Assembly: GCF_031450785.1 (NCBI RefSeq)
Contig: NZ_JARTWB010000001.1
Coordinates: 1,178,001 to 1,242,000, forward strand
From: Caballeronia sp. LZ062
GTDB lineage: Bacteria; Pseudomonadota; Gammaproteobacteria; Burkholderiales; Burkholderiaceae
Length of the DNA stretch: 64,000 nucleotides
Reading direction: 5' to 3'
Shown in pieces: positions 27,585 through 37,395 of this stretch (within the stretch, counting starts at the first letter, position 1; every line of letters begins with the position of its first letter). Below the pieces are notes generated by a model. It did no database searches. It was not told the DNA's origin and saw only the letters and a list, made by a program, of their open reading frames with translations. The position numbers and the translations under genes are program-made.

Positions 27585-30554
27585 ATGGCGTCGGTTATTC
27601 CAGCTTCCTTATCGAGATTCAAACGAAGCGGCTCGTGGATCGACGACGCGCTCTACGCGGTCGCCGTCTACGCCGTGCCGTTTCTCATCGCGCTCGGCAC
27701 GATCGCCACGCTTTACTTCCTGCCGCGCCAGTACGAATCGCGCGGCGCGATCCCGTTGCCACTGCGCGTCCTCGCCGATGAAGGCGATCAGCTGCGGCCC
27801 GCCGAAGCACTCACGGCGCTGAGCGGCGCCGCGCCCGTGTCCCGTTACAGCACGCATCTCTCCGAGAAGCCGATCTGGTTCACGTTCAGCGCGCCGCCGA
27901 TGGGGGGCGAACTGACGACCGCCGTGGAATTACCGTCGCGTCACGCGCAAACGCTTGCTTGCTGGGACGCAGCGACCTTGCGCCCGCTCGGCCGCGCCGA
28001 CCGGGATTCGGTGAGCGGCGCGATGCACCCCGTCAAGGCGGGCTTCTTCATCCAGGCGGGACGGCTCGCGCAACCCGAGACCATTCTCTGCCGCGGCACG
28101 TACTCCGGCCCGGCGCAGATCATCGTGCAGGCTTGGAAGTGGCAAGGCCTGCGCAGTTCCGCGCTCGACTTCCAGGAAAGCTCCGGGCTGATCGCGGGCG
28201 GCCTTCTGACGCTCGCCGTCTTCGTCTTCGTCACGGCGCTCATCAATCGCGAGTGGACCTACGTGATTTTCGCGGTATGGCTCGTCGGCAATCTGCGGTT
28301 ATGCGCGAACGCCATGGGCTGGGACATGCAATGGCTCGGCCGCATGCTGCCGCCGGACTTCATGATGCCGCTGCGGCAGATCACGTTCGCCGCGTACTAC
28401 CTGCTCACCGCCGCGCTCTTTGCGCAGTTGTTCCGTCGCGAACTGCGGGTCGTCGGCTATCGATGGCTGCTGCGTGTCATTCAATACGTCGGCGTCGTGC
28501 TGCTCGCCGCGGCGCTCGCGTTGCCTTACTCGCTCTTCATCCCGACGCTATGGATCACCGCGGCGTTCGGCATCTGCGTACTGGTGTTCTTCCTCGTGCG
28601 CCTCGTGTGGATGGCCCGCTCGCGGACGGTGCTGTGGTACGTGGCGTCGCTCGCCATCGTGCTCTTCGCCACCTTCTCGGAAGTGCTGGGCGCTGCTTTC
28701 GGACTCAAGGTGCTGCTGGGCGGCGTGAATACGGTCATGGCCGCCCTGTCGTCGAGCATGATGGCGGCGTTCGCCATCGCCGAGCAGATGCGCGCCGAGC
28801 GCGACTTCCGCCGGCAGGCGCAGATGGAACTGCGCAACACGTACGAAGTCACGCCCATCGGACTCTTCACGCTGGATGAGAAAGGCCACTTCGTGCGCAC
28901 GAACCCCGCCTTGCGCGCGATGCTCGATCTGCAAAAGGCCGAATACAAGCTGCGTCACTGGCACGATTACTTCGAGCCGGGCGCGTGGGGCGCGTTGCAG
29001 GCGCTGGCGTCCAAAGGCAGCGACGGCGAACTGGAAATGAGCGGTTCGGTGGAACGCGGCACCGGCGAGCGGCGCTACTTGCTCAAGGCCATTCGCTCGA
29101 ACGGATGGATAGAAGGTTCATTGCAGGACACGACCGAACGTTCGAAGGCCGTCGAGCGCTTGCGCTTTCTCGCCGAGCACGATCCGCTCACCGGCTCGCT
29201 GAATCGCCGCGGCGTCGAGAAAGCCATCGCCGCGCAGAGCGAGGAATCGCTGCCGTGGGCGCTGGCCTATGTCGATCTCGACCGCTTCAAGCTGGTCAAC
29301 GATCTCTTCGGCCATCGCTGCGGCGACGAGGTCTTGCGGCAGGTCGCCGCGCGCACGCGAGCGCATTTCGCGCGCAGCTATCCCGTTGGCCGCATCGGCG
29401 GCGACGAGTTCGTATGCGTGATGAACGATACGTCCATCGAAGACGCCATCGCGCAGTGCCGCGAACTGATCTCCATTCTGAGCGACGCGCCGTACCAGGT
29501 CGGCAATCGCGCATTCCAGGTGAAGGCGTCGATCGGACTCGTGGAATGTTCGCAGGGCGTGCGCGTGCAGGACGCGCTCTCCCACGCCGACCGCGCGTGC
29601 CGCGAAGCGAAGAAGGTCGCGCATACGCATCTGGTCACGTATCGCAAGGGCGCCGCGGCGTTCGAGGAGCGCGCGGAAGAATTGAAACTCGTCGAGACGC
29701 TGGGCCGCAATCGCCTGCCGCCGGGCCTCTTTCTCGTGATGCAGCCGATCATGTCGCTGCGCGCGCCGAATGAGTCGCTGAACTTCGAAGTGCTGCTGCG
29801 GATGCGCGCGCCCGACGGCACCACGCTGCCGGCCGGCAAGGTTATCGTCGCGGCGGAAGAGTCGGGCAACATCGCGGCTATCGACCGCTGGGTGATTTCT
29901 ACGCTGCTCGAATGGATCGAGACGCATCGCCACGAACTAAAGAACACGCAGTTCATCTGCGTGAATTTGTCTGGCGGCTCGCTCAACGACGAGCAGTTCA
30001 TGGAGGACATCTTTGCGCTCTTCGCGCGGCATCCGTCCGTCGTGCATTATTTGTGTCTCGAGATCACCGAAAGCGTCGCGCTGCACGATCTCGAAAACAC
30101 GCAGCGTTTCATCGCGCGCGTCCACGAAATGGGCGGCAAGATCGCCCTCGATGATTTCGGCGCGGGCTACACGTCGTTCAAATATCTGAAGTCGCTGTCG
30201 GCGGATGCGCTGAAAATCGACGGCGAATTCGTGCGGTCCATGTGCGAGCATCCGGCGGATATCGCGATTGTCGAGGCAATTGTCGCGCTGGCGCGCAATC
30301 TCGGCATGCGAAGCGTCGCGGAGTGGGTCGAGGATATCGACACGCTGCGTGCATTGCAGGAAATCGGCGTCGATTACGTGCAGGGCTTTCTCGTTGCGCG
30401 GCCGCAGGACAGCTCGGCCATTCTGGCGGCGCGCTCTGCCGCGAGCTTCGTCAAAGATCCGGAGGTCGTCAGCTTCGTGCAGTGTTTGTCCGAGCCGGCG
30501 CAGGCCGTTGCCATCGACTTCGAGCGGCGCGCGCGCGCCATGAACACGCACTGA
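27585..30554 (+). CDS. 7TM (DISM-type) - PAS - GGDEF - EAL bifunctional c-di-GMP protein
   Basis: 989 residues. Order: TM helix (about 20-42), periplasmic sensor (45-195), seven TM helices (about 200-400, 7TMR-DISM style), PAS (410-520), GGDEF (525-690), EAL (710-950). The GGDEF motif is intact at 605-609 (RIGGDEF). The EAL domain keeps FEVLLRM, NLSGGS, EITES, LDDFGAG, LKID and VQGFL, so both cyclase and phosphodiesterase activity are possible. Start uncertain: an ATG at 27423 overlaps the upstream stop (TAATG) but would add a low-complexity stretch crossing a hairpin. Likely co-transcribed with the FeeM-like gene. Confidence 0.9.
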   Translation: MASVIPASLSRFKRSGSWIDDALYAVAVYAVPFLIALGTIATLYFLPRQYESRGAIPLPLRVLADEGDQLRPAEALTALSGAAPVSRYSTHLSEKPIWFTFSAPPMGGELTTAVELPSRHAQTLACWDAATLRPLGRADRDSVSGAMHPVKAGFFIQAGRLAQPETILCRGTYSGPAQIIVQAWKWQGLRSSALDFQESSGLIAGGLLTLAVFVFVTALINREWTYVIFAVWLVGNLRLCANAMGWDMQWLGRMLPPDFMMPLRQITFAAYYLLTAALFAQLFRRELRVVGYRWLLRVIQYVGVVLLAAALALPYSLFIPTLWITAAFGICVLVFFLVRLVWMARSRTVLWYVASLAIVLFATFSEVLGAAFGLKVLLGGVNTVMAALSSSMMAAFAIAEQMRAERDFRRQAQMELRNTYEVTPIGLFTLDEKGHFVRTNPALRAMLDLQKAEYKLRHWHDYFEPGAWGALQALASKGSDGELEMSGSVERGTGERRYLLKAIRSNGWIEGSLQDTTERSKAVERLRFLAEHDPLTGSLNRRGVEKAIAAQSEESLPWALAYVDLDRFKLVNDLFGHRCGDEVLRQVAARTRAHFARSYPVGRIGGDEFVCVMNDTSIEDAIAQCRELISILSDAPYQVGNRAFQVKASIGLVECSQGVRVQDALSHADRACREAKKVAHTHLVTYRKGAAAFEERAEELKLVETLGRNRLPPGLFLVMQPIMSLRAPNESLNFEVLLRMRAPDGTTLPAGKVIVAAEESGNIAAIDRWVISTLLEWIETHRHELKNTQFICVNLSGGSLNDEQFMEDIFALFARHPSVVHYLCLEITESVALHDLENTQRFIARVHEMGGKIALDDFGAGYTSFKYLKSLSADALKIDGEFVRSMCEHPADIAIVEAIVALARNLGMRSVAEWVEDIDTLRALQEIGVDYVQGFLVARPQDSSAILAARSAASFVKDPEVVSFVQCLSEPAQAVAIDFERRARAMNTH

Positions 30555-30581
30555 TAATCAACGCGTTCTGGGCGGCCGGGA

Positions 30582-30791
30582 TTACGCCGCCGTCATTCCA
30601 TTCAGAATCTTTTCCGCCGCAATCGGAATGCGCGTGTCGTCCCATTGCGCGAGCCATTGCAGTTCCTTTCGCGTGAAATAACCCGATTGATTGCGAAGCG
30701 CATATTGAAGCGCATCCACGACGTGATCGCGGATGATCTGCGGCGCATTTTCGTCCGTGACGATTGCGTGAAAGGCTTCGAGTGTGCTCAT
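30582..30791 (-). CDS. Small hypothetical protein (69 aa)
   Basis: Begins STLEAFHAIVTDENAPQIIR and contains FTRKELQWLAQWDD; predicted mostly helical, no membrane segment. Composition looks protein-like and the gene fits exactly between the GGDEF-EAL stop and the hut promoter region. The ribosome binding site is weak. Not recognised; a conserved but uncharacterised Burkholderiaceae ORF is my guess. Confidence 0.55.
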   Translation of the reverse strand: MSTLEAFHAIVTDENAPQIIRDHVVDALQYALRNQSGYFTRKELQWLAQWDDTRIPIAAEKILNGMTAA

Positions 30792-30892
30792 GTTGCGTCG
30801 TTTCGATTGACCGTAATGCGACTCACATTAACCGGCCAAAAAACGCGGACAAAAATCGCGGAGTCGATTCGTTTTTAAATCCTCGTTGCATC

Positions 30893-30904
30893 CTGTCTAT
30901 ACAG
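30893..30904. promoter_or_regulatory. HutC operator, distal (hutU)
   Basis: CTGTCTATACAG (CTGTATAGACAG on the other strand), an imperfect palindrome matching YTGTATAKACAR shared by all four hut sites in this window. Confidence 0.72.
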
Positions 30905-30957
30905 CTTGCGCTGCCGCAGCGCTGCGCGACGTCGGGATTTCCCCAATACAACGCAAG

Positions 30958-30969
30958 TTGTATATACAA
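30958..30969. promoter_or_regulatory. HutC operator, proximal (hutU)
   Basis: Perfect palindrome TTGTATATACAA, 44 bases ahead of the hutU start and centred 65 bases from the distal site. Closest of the four to the TGTATATACA core known for HutC in pseudomonads. Confidence 0.78.
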
Positions 30970-31012
30970 GAACATGCGGTGAACCACTCAATGCCCGAGC
31001 GCAGGAGCCACC

Positions 31013-32686
31013 GTGACGTCGTCCTCCCGTATTCGCGATACCCAGATCCGCGCGCCGCGCGGCGCCCAGCTCAATGCGAAAAGCTGGCTGACCGAAGCGC
31101 CGCTGCGCATGTTGATGAATAACCTGGACCCGGACGTCGCCGAGAATCCGAACGAACTCGTCGTCTACGGCGGCATCGGCCGGGCGGCGCGCGATTGGGC
31201 CTGCTACGACAAGATCGTCGAGACGCTCAAGCGGCTCGAAGCCGACGAGACGCTGTTGATCCAGTCGGGCAAGCCGGTCGGCGTGTTTCGCACGCACGAG
31301 AACGCGCCGCGCGTGCTCATCGCGAATTCGAATCTGGTGCCGCATTGGGCGAACTGGGAGCACTTCAACGCGCTCGACGCGAAAGGTCTCGCCATGTACG
31401 GCCAGATGACGGCGGGAAGCTGGATCTATATCGGCAGTCAGGGCATCGTGCAGGGCACGTATGAGACGTTCGTCGAGGCGGGACGGCAGCATTACGGCGG
31501 CAATCTCAAGGGGCGCTGGGTGCTCACGGCCGGGCTCGGCGGGATGGGCGGCGCGCAGCCGCTCGCCGCGACGCTCGCGGGTGCGTGCTCGCTGAATATT
31601 GAATGCCAGCAGAGCCGCATCGACTTCCGTCTCAAAACGCGTTATGTCGATGAACAAGCCAGCGATCTCGACGATGCTCTCGCGCGTATCGCCCGCTACA
31701 CGTCGGAGGGCCGCGCGGTGTCGGTCGCATTGTGCGCGAACGCCGCCGACGTCCTGCCCGAGCTGGTCAGGCGCGGCGTGCGCCCGGACCTCGTCACCGA
31801 TCAGACGAGCGCGCATGACCCACTGAACGGCTACTTGCCGCGAGGCTGGACGTGGACGCAATACCGTGATCGCGCGCAAAGCGATCCGGCGGCGACCGTC
31901 AAGGCCGCGAAGCAGTCGATGGCCGAACACGTGCGCGCAATGCTCGCGTTCCGTGAGCAGGGCGTGCCGACCTTTGACTACGGCAACAACATCCGCCAGA
32001 TGGCCAAGGATGAAGGCGTCGAGAATGCCTTCGATTTCCCCGGCTTCGTGCCCGCGTATATCCGGCCGTTGTTCTGCCGCGGCGTCGGGCCGTTCCGCTG
32101 GGCGGCGCTGTCGGGCGATCCCGAAGACATCTACAAGACCGACGCCAAGGTCAAGGAACTGATCGCCGACGACGCGCATTTGCATCGCTGGCTCGACATG
32201 GCGCGCGAGCGCATCCGCTTTCAGGGCTTGCCGGCGCGCATCTGCTGGGTCGGGCTGGGTCAGCGGGCGAAGCTCGGCCTCGCGTTCAACGAGATGGTGC
32301 GCAGCGGCGAGTTGTCCGCGCCGGTCGTGATCGGGCGGGACCATCTGGATTCGGGGTCCGTCGCGAGTCCGAATCGCGAAACGGAGGCGATGAAGGACGG
32401 CTCGGACGCCGTGTCCGACTGGCCGCTGCTGAACGCGCTGCTGAACACGGCGAGCGGCGCGACGTGGGTATCGATCCACCATGGCGGCGGCGTCGGCATG
32501 GGCTTTTCGCAGCACGCTGGCGTCGTGATCGTCTGCGACGGCAGCCGCGAAGCCGACGCACGCATTGCACGCGTGCTGCACAACGATCCGGCGACGGGTG
32601 TCATGCGCCACGCGGACGCCGGCTATGACTCTGCAATCGAATGCGCGCGCGAGCAAAACCTCGATCTGCCGATGATCGCGCGATGA
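31013..32686 (+). CDS. hutU: Urocanate hydratase
   Basis: 557 residues. Second step of histidine degradation: urocanate to 4-imidazolone-5-propionate, using tightly bound NAD+ as electrophile. Seen: [12 protein letters not shown] near the N-terminus, the NAD-binding [26 protein letters not shown] segment, and the active-site Cys in [10 protein letters not shown]. The GTG start at 31013 is supported by AGGAG. hutI follows with an ATGA overlap. It lies about 17 kb from hutH, although these genes are normally adjacent; both loci carry matching HutC sites. Confidence 0.96.
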   Translation: MTSSSRIRDTQIRAPRGAQLNAKSWLTEAPLRMLMNNLDPDVAENPNELVVYGGIGRAARDWACYDKIVETLKRLEADETLLIQSGKPVGVFRTHENAPRVLIANSNLVPHWANWEHFNALDAKGLAMYGQMTAGSWIYIGSQGIVQGTYETFVEAGRQHYGGNLKGRWVLTAGLGGMGGAQPLAATLAGACSLNIECQQSRIDFRLKTRYVDEQASDLDDALARIARYTSEGRAVSVALCANAADVLPELVRRGVRPDLVTDQTSAHDPLNGYLPRGWTWTQYRDRAQSDPAATVKAAKQSMAEHVRAMLAFREQGVPTFDYGNNIRQMAKDEGVENAFDFPGFVPAYIRPLFCRGVGPFRWAALSGDPEDIYKTDAKVKELIADDAHLHRWLDMARERIRFQGLPARICWVGLGQRAKLGLAFNEMVRSGELSAPVVIGRDHLDSGSVASPNRETEAMKDGSDAVSDWPLLNALLNTASGATWVSIHHGGGVGMGFSQHAGVVIVCDGSREADARIARVLHNDPATGVMRHADAGYDSAIECAREQNLDLPMIAR

Positions 32687-33903
32687 GCACGCTCTGGCAT
32701 CACTTCCACGCGGCAACGATGACGGGCGGCAAGTATTCGGTCATCGAAGACGCGGCGATGTTGACGGACGCCCGGCGCATTGCGTGGATCGGTGCGCGCG
32801 CCGACGCGCCGCGCGAGGTGGATTGCGAGCACATCGATTTGGGCGGCGCCTGGGTGACGCCTGGGCTGATCGATTGCCATACGCATCTCGTTTTCGGCGG
32901 CGATCGCAGCGGCGAATTCGAGGCGCGCCTGGAAGGCGCCAGCTACGCGGAGATCGCGGCGCGCGGCGGCGGCATCGCGAGCACGGTTCGGGCGACGCGC
33001 GAAGCGAGCGAGGACGCATTGTTCGACGCGGCCCGGTCCCGCGCGCTCGCTCTCATGCGCGATGGCGTGACGACGCTCGAAGTCAAATCGGGCTACGGTC
33101 TGGACCTGGCGAACGAACGCAAGATGCTGCGCGTGGCGCGGCGTCTCGCCGGCACGCTGCCGCTCACCGTGCGGACAACGTGCCTCGCGGCGCACGCGTT
33201 GCCGGCCGAATATGCGGGGCGGGCGGACGATTACATCGCGTATGTCTGCGAAACCATGCTGCCGGCGCTGGTGGACGAGCATCTCGTCGATGCCGTCGAT
33301 GCCTTCTGCGAACATCTCGCGTTCTCGCCGCAGCAAGTGGAGCGCGTGTTTCAGGCCGCGCGCAATCTGGGCGTGCCGGTGAAGCTGCACGCGGAGCAGT
33401 TGTCGTCGTTGCGCGGCGCGACGCTCGCGGCGAAGTATCAGGCTTTATCGGCGGATCATCTCGAATACATGACGGAGGACGACGCCATAGCGATGGCGCG
33501 CGCCGGCACGGTCTCCGTGCTGTTGCCGGGCGCGTTCTACATGCTGCGCGAAACGCAAGTGCCGCCTGTCGATGCACTGCGGCGGCACGGTGTGCCGATT
33601 GCCCTCGCGAGCGACCTGAATCCGGGCACGTCGCCGGCGCTGTCCCTGCGGATGATGTTGAACATGGGTTGCACGCTGTTCCGGCTGACGCCGGAGGAGG
33701 CGCTTGCCGGCGTGACGATTCACGCGGCGCAGGCACTCGGCTTGAAGTGCTCGCACGGCTCGCTGGAAGCGGGCAAGGCGGCCGATTTCGTGGCCTGGCG
33801 AATCAATCGGCCTGCGGAACTGGCGTATTGGCTCGGCGGCGCGCTGCCGAATCGGGTGGTGCGAAACGGCGAAGAGATTGCGTTCGATACGCCGACTCAA
33901 TGA
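32683..33903 (+). CDS. hutI: Imidazolonepropionase
   Basis: 406-residue amidohydrolase converting 4-imidazolone-5-propionate to N-formimidoyl-L-glutamate. Metal ligands: His66 and His68 (DCHTHLVF), His in VKLHAEQLS, Asp in [10 protein letters not shown]. Substrate contacts [12 protein letters not shown] and [10 protein letters not shown] are present. ATG overlaps the hutU stop (ATGA), so the pair is translationally coupled. The next pathway enzyme (HutF or HutG) is not encoded here. Confidence 0.96.
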   Translation: MSTLWHHFHAATMTGGKYSVIEDAAMLTDARRIAWIGARADAPREVDCEHIDLGGAWVTPGLIDCHTHLVFGGDRSGEFEARLEGASYAEIAARGGGIASTVRATREASEDALFDAARSRALALMRDGVTTLEVKSGYGLDLANERKMLRVARRLAGTLPLTVRTTCLAAHALPAEYAGRADDYIAYVCETMLPALVDEHLVDAVDAFCEHLAFSPQQVERVFQAARNLGVPVKLHAEQLSSLRGATLAAKYQALSADHLEYMTEDDAIAMARAGTVSVLLPGAFYMLRETQVPPVDALRRHGVPIALASDLNPGTSPALSLRMMLNMGCTLFRLTPEEALAGVTIHAAQALGLKCSHGSLEAGKAADFVAWRINRPAELAYWLGGALPNRVVRNGEEIAFDTPTQ

Positions 33904-33908
33904 GACGA

Positions 33909-33932
33909 CGCCCCGTCGATGGCGGCGGGGCG
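33909..33932 (+). terminator. Weak hairpin after hutI
   Basis: Seven-bp GC stem CGCCCCG/CGGGGCG with a 10-base loop directly after the hutI stop. No T tract; it could equally protect mRNA 3' ends. Confidence 0.35.
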
Positions 33933-33954
33933 CGGCTCGGACGGTACGGCGCAG

Positions 33955-34209
33955 TCAGGCCCGACGGCCGCGGATCATTCCATAGATGACGAGCAGGATG
34001 ATCGCGCCGATGACCGAGGCGATCCATCCGGCGGGCTGTCCGGGCTGGTACCAGCCGAGCGCCCGGCCCACGTAGCCCGCGACCAGCGATCCGGCAATGC
34101 CGAGCACGATGGTCATGATCCAGCCCATGTTGTCGTCGCCCGGCTTAATGGCGCGTGCGATAAGACCGACGACCAGTCCAACGATCAAAGTACCGATAAA
34201 TGCAAGCAT
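33955..34209 (-). CDS. GlsB/YeaQ/YmgE (transglycosylase-associated) small membrane protein
   Basis: 84 residues, three transmembrane helices with Gly-rich packing (GTLIVGLVVGLIARAI, MTIVLGIAGSLVAGYVG, ASVIGAIILLVIYG) and the family PGDDNMGWIMT loop. Inner-membrane stress-response protein of uncertain role. ATG 34209 has a GGAG ribosome binding site 7 bases upstream. Convergent with hutI. Confidence 0.9.
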   Translation of the reverse strand: MLAFIGTLIVGLVVGLIARAIKPGDDNMGWIMTIVLGIAGSLVAGYVGRALGWYQPGQPAGWIASVIGAIILLVIYGMIRGRRA

Positions 34210-34422
34210 GCGGTTGCTCCTCGACGTGATTTGCTGCGTGTTAGCAGGTAGCGTCCGGGCGTGGCCCGGCCTCTTCAAAGTAGCACGGCCGGTAGCGTTT
34301 GAGTATGACGCTGCCGGCAGTGCCCGGCATCGGCCGTTCGGCCAAAACGGGTAGCACGCCGGATGCCACGCAAGCCAGCAGGGTAGAATTCGTCGCATTG
34401 CTTCACGCACAAACATTGCACG

Positions 34423-34911
34423 ATGACCGACTCCGCATTTCCTCCCACCGACGACCCTATTCACGAAGACCGGCTCTGGCAAGACGACGGCTGGACAGCA
34501 CGGGTGATCAAGAATGAAGACGACGACGGCTGGGCCGTCGAAATGATTCAGGCGGGCGAGGCGGAACCCGCGCTCGTCGGTCCCTGGACAATGGGCCGCG
34601 ACAAGAAGAACCCCAAGCCGCTGGATGCCGCCGCGTTTCGCACACTGGTGAAGACGGCGTCCGAAGTGCTGCGCCGCCATGAGCAGCAGCGTCACGCGAT
34701 GCTGCACAAGAACGTCACCATCGACGTGCGCGGCGAGGAAATCACGGTCACGCTCGATATCGTTCCCGATGACGACGATCCATACGCCGATCTCAAAGCC
34801 ATGGATGCATTCGGCGCGCAACTCGCGCATGTTCGCGTTTCACCCGCGTTCAAGCTGAGCAAGGCTAGCGCGGAGCGGTGGGCCGAGAACGACTTCGCGA
34901 AGCCGAATTGA
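34423..34911 (+). CDS. Conserved hypothetical protein (162 aa, acidic)
   Basis: Strongly acidic soluble protein with IKNEDDDGWAVEMIQ, GPWTMGRDKKNPKPLD and DIVPDDDDPYADLKAMDAFG. Predicted alpha/beta. No catalytic motif recognised. Length, codon use and a shared terminator with the opposing OmpA-like gene support a real gene. Seems confined to Burkholderiaceae-type genomes, but I cannot verify that here. Confidence 0.75.
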   Translation: MTDSAFPPTDDPIHEDRLWQDDGWTARVIKNEDDDGWAVEMIQAGEAEPALVGPWTMGRDKKNPKPLDAAAFRTLVKTASEVLRRHEQQRHAMLHKNVTIDVRGEEITVTLDIVPDDDDPYADLKAMDAFGAQLAHVRVSPAFKLSKASAERWAENDFAKPN

Positions 34912-34954
34912 ACGGCCCCGGCCGCTCTTTCGCTGCACTCGCTGCCCAAAAAGA

Positions 34955-34984
34955 AAATGCCGTCACGCGGACGTGACGGCATTT
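34955..34984. terminator. Bidirectional terminator between convergent genes
   Basis: Perfect 13-bp stem (34955-34967 with 34972-34984) and CGGA loop. The minus-strand side is followed by TTTTCTTTTT, so it is strongest for the OmpA-family gene. It lies 43 bases past the stop of the plus-strand gene. Confidence 0.88.
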
Positions 34985-35010
34985 GCATTTCGTCGTGAAG
35001 CTGACCCGTC

Positions 35011-36834
35011 TTATTTGACGACGAATTCGATCCGGCGGTTCGCGAAGCGTCCGCTTGCGGTCGCATTGTCGGCCACGGGATTCGCGTCGCCGTAGCCCGT
35101 CGCAGTGAGCGACTGCGGCGGCACGCCGCTCTTGACGAGGAACGCACGGACGGCTTGTGCGCGCTCTTTCGACATCTCCAGCTTCGCCGGCGGCGCGCCG
35201 ACGCCGTCGGAATAGCCGGCGATTTCGAGGTTGACCATTGAGCCCTTCGCCGCGCAGTTCTTGAGCAACTGCGCCGTTTCACCGAGCGTCGAGGCCGCGC
35301 CTTCCGGCACCGTCGCGCTCGACCGGCCAAAGTTGACGACTTGCAGGTCCAGCACCGCCGTCAGTTTTTGGCCCGAACAGGCGTCGTCGGTGGCGAGGAG
35401 CGTCTTCATCGCGTTGCGAAACGACTGCGTGGCACTGGCCACCGCGCTGTCGACGTCGAACGAACTGACCTGGAACATGCCGCCGAGTGAGTTCTTCAGG
35501 CGCTCTGCCCATCCGAGCTTGGCGTCGGCCGCAGCGCCGCTCAATTCGACCTTGGAGCCGACGACCTTCGCCTCGGCGCCCGGCACAGCCATGAGCGGCG
35601 TCAGTTGTTTCAGTTGCGCGAGCCACGGGGCCGGGGGCGTACCCGCCGCCACTGAGACATCTGCGGTGTAGCCCTTGCCGAAGCGGTGATCCAGCGCCTG
35701 AATCAGTTGCTGCTTCTCGGCGTCCGAGCCCACCGTCGCGTGAATGGAGGGAACGCCTGCTTCGCTGACCGAAAATACCAACTGCGCGTCTTTCATTGCT
35801 GCGGCCGGTGCGCTGGGTTCCACGCTCGGAGCGGCGGTCGCGGCGAAAGGGGCCGAAACGGCGTTTGCCGTCGAAGCCGTATCGATCGATGCCGCGGCCT
35901 GTGAAGCCGGCTGCGCGACCGTCGATACGGGTGTCGTTGCCGCGCTCGTAGCCAGATCGACGCTCGGGTTGTGCGTGAAGCCGCGGTAATACACGAGCGC
36001 GAGAATCGCCGCCAGCACCGCGAACAGCAGCCATACCGCCTTGTTGGACCGCTTCGGCGCCGGCTTGCGCACGGGCGCCCGCATAGTCGCGGACTTCGTC
36101 GGCGCAGGTGAGACGGGTGGAACGGGCGGCGCGGGCGGGGGCGGCGGCGCCACAACCGGCGGGGTGCTTCGCGTTGGTGCCGGCGCAGCATGACTCGCGA
36201 CGGTGGCCGCAGGCAGGGCGAGCTCGTCGGCGATATCTAGCGTCGATCCCACCGCGTCGAGCCGCGCGCCGATGCTGCTTACGAAACCGTCCACGTTCCC
36301 CAGGCCGATGGCGCTCGCGGCATGATGCGTGAGCGACGCGCGCATCTCGCCGATCTGGTCGCGCAGCAAGCCAGGCAAGTGCGAGAGGTTCGCCTGCGAT
36401 AGCAGAAAGTGATGCTTGAGAATGCCGAACATGATGGCGGACAGCATGCCCGCGAGCGCGGACGTGGCCTGCACGGGCACGCCGGTTTCGGCGGATACGG
36501 CGTCGGTCAGCGCATCGATGCGCTGACCGGTCGCGCGGGAGGCGAGCAGGTGGCCCGACGTCTCCAGATGCTTGAGGCCGGCGGTCGTCGTGATGACGTT
36601 TCGCAACTGCTCGGCCACGAAGGCGTTCGCCTCGGGCGACATGATGACGGCATAGACGGAACGCGCGCCGTCGGCGAGGGCCGATCGGTCCATGACCGAT
36701 GCAACCAGCCCCGGCGCCGTGCGCGCGGCCAATTGCTGCACGATCTGCGCAGGGATGCCGAACTTCTGCGATAGCTGGTCCGCGACCTCGCTGGAGATCG
36801 CGGTCTTGACCGCCTGAACCAGATTGATACTCAT
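35011..36834 (-). CDS. DUF937-like / OmpA fusion envelope protein
   Basis: 607 residues. N-terminal helical region rich in Ala and Leu (1-200; resembles DUF937-type repeats), a Pro-rich stretch (about 218-250), one transmembrane helix (about 264-284, AVWLLFAVLAAILALVYY), a BON-like middle (residues 340-440), and a C-terminal OmpA domain (about 500-607; IAGYSDGVGAPPAKLEMSKERAQAV, NRRIEFVVK). Predicted topology: cytosolic N-domain, periplasmic murein-binding C-domain anchored in the inner membrane. No secretion operon is adjacent. Role unknown, probably envelope integrity. Confidence 0.83.
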   Translation of the reverse strand: MSINLVQAVKTAISSEVADQLSQKFGIPAQIVQQLAARTAPGLVASVMDRSALADGARSVYAVIMSPEANAFVAEQLRNVITTTAGLKHLETSGHLLASRATGQRIDALTDAVSAETGVPVQATSALAGMLSAIMFGILKHHFLLSQANLSHLPGLLRDQIGEMRASLTHHAASAIGLGNVDGFVSSIGARLDAVGSTLDIADELALPAATVASHAAPAPTRSTPPVVAPPPPPAPPVPPVSPAPTKSATMRAPVRKPAPKRSNKAVWLLFAVLAAILALVYYRGFTHNPSVDLATSAATTPVSTVAQPASQAAASIDTASTANAVSAPFAATAAPSVEPSAPAAAMKDAQLVFSVSEAGVPSIHATVGSDAEKQQLIQALDHRFGKGYTADVSVAAGTPPAPWLAQLKQLTPLMAVPGAEAKVVGSKVELSGAAADAKLGWAERLKNSLGGMFQVSSFDVDSAVASATQSFRNAMKTLLATDDACSGQKLTAVLDLQVVNFGRSSATVPEGAASTLGETAQLLKNCAAKGSMVNLEIAGYSDGVGAPPAKLEMSKERAQAVRAFLVKSGVPPQSLTATGYGDANPVADNATASGRFANRRIEFVVK

Positions 36835-36996
36835 CGACTGCCTATCCTTTTACTATGACGCCGAGCGCGGGCGCAATGACGTGCGCATTCTATATGTGCA
36901 GGTATCCTGAAAAGTCGTCGGGATATTTCTTTACATAAGTGCCGTACGTACGCCACTCAATTAAAGATGGCGCTTGCAACGCTTGACAGTTCGTTT

Positions 36997-37233
36997 TCAG
37001 TGCGAGCGCGCGGACAAATCCGAAAAAATCCGCGCGAGGCGCGTCTTCGCGGCCTCAAACCAAGACGGCTTCGCGTCCGCTGCCTCGAGGTTGCGCGCGG
37101 CGACGGCAAGCAGCGACAAGACAGAATGAGCGTGAATGAATTTGCTATACGATGCGTCGAGCGGCGAGGTCCACGCGCAAGCGCGGCAATCGTGCTTCGC
37201 GCAGGTGTTGCAAGGCGGTTGATCGCGATACAT
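36997..37233 (-). CDS. Small Cys-rich hypothetical protein (78 aa)
   Basis: Near its N-terminus is CNTCAKHDCRAC, a CxxC-x4-CxxC pattern able to bind zinc or an Fe-S cluster, followed by a helical segment (FIHAHSVLSLLAVAARNL) and a basic tail. AGGA is suitably placed before ATG 37233. An ORF could arise by chance in this GC-rich DNA, but the ordered cysteines argue for a gene. Function unknown. Confidence 0.5.
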   Translation of the reverse strand: MYRDQPPCNTCAKHDCRACAWTSPLDASYSKFIHAHSVLSLLAVAARNLEAADAKPSWFEAAKTRLARIFSDLSARSH

Positions 37234-37395
37234 GAGAGGGTCCTGATCCGAGTACCCGCGCATGATGTGCCATCTTGTAACGATTGACGATCAGACGCTT
37301 CTGATTGAATCTCAAATGCGCCCTAAAAAGGGGCAGAATTGCATCGGATAGCCGTTCGGCCTATGGCGCGACGGCAAACTCTTGGAGGCATGGAA

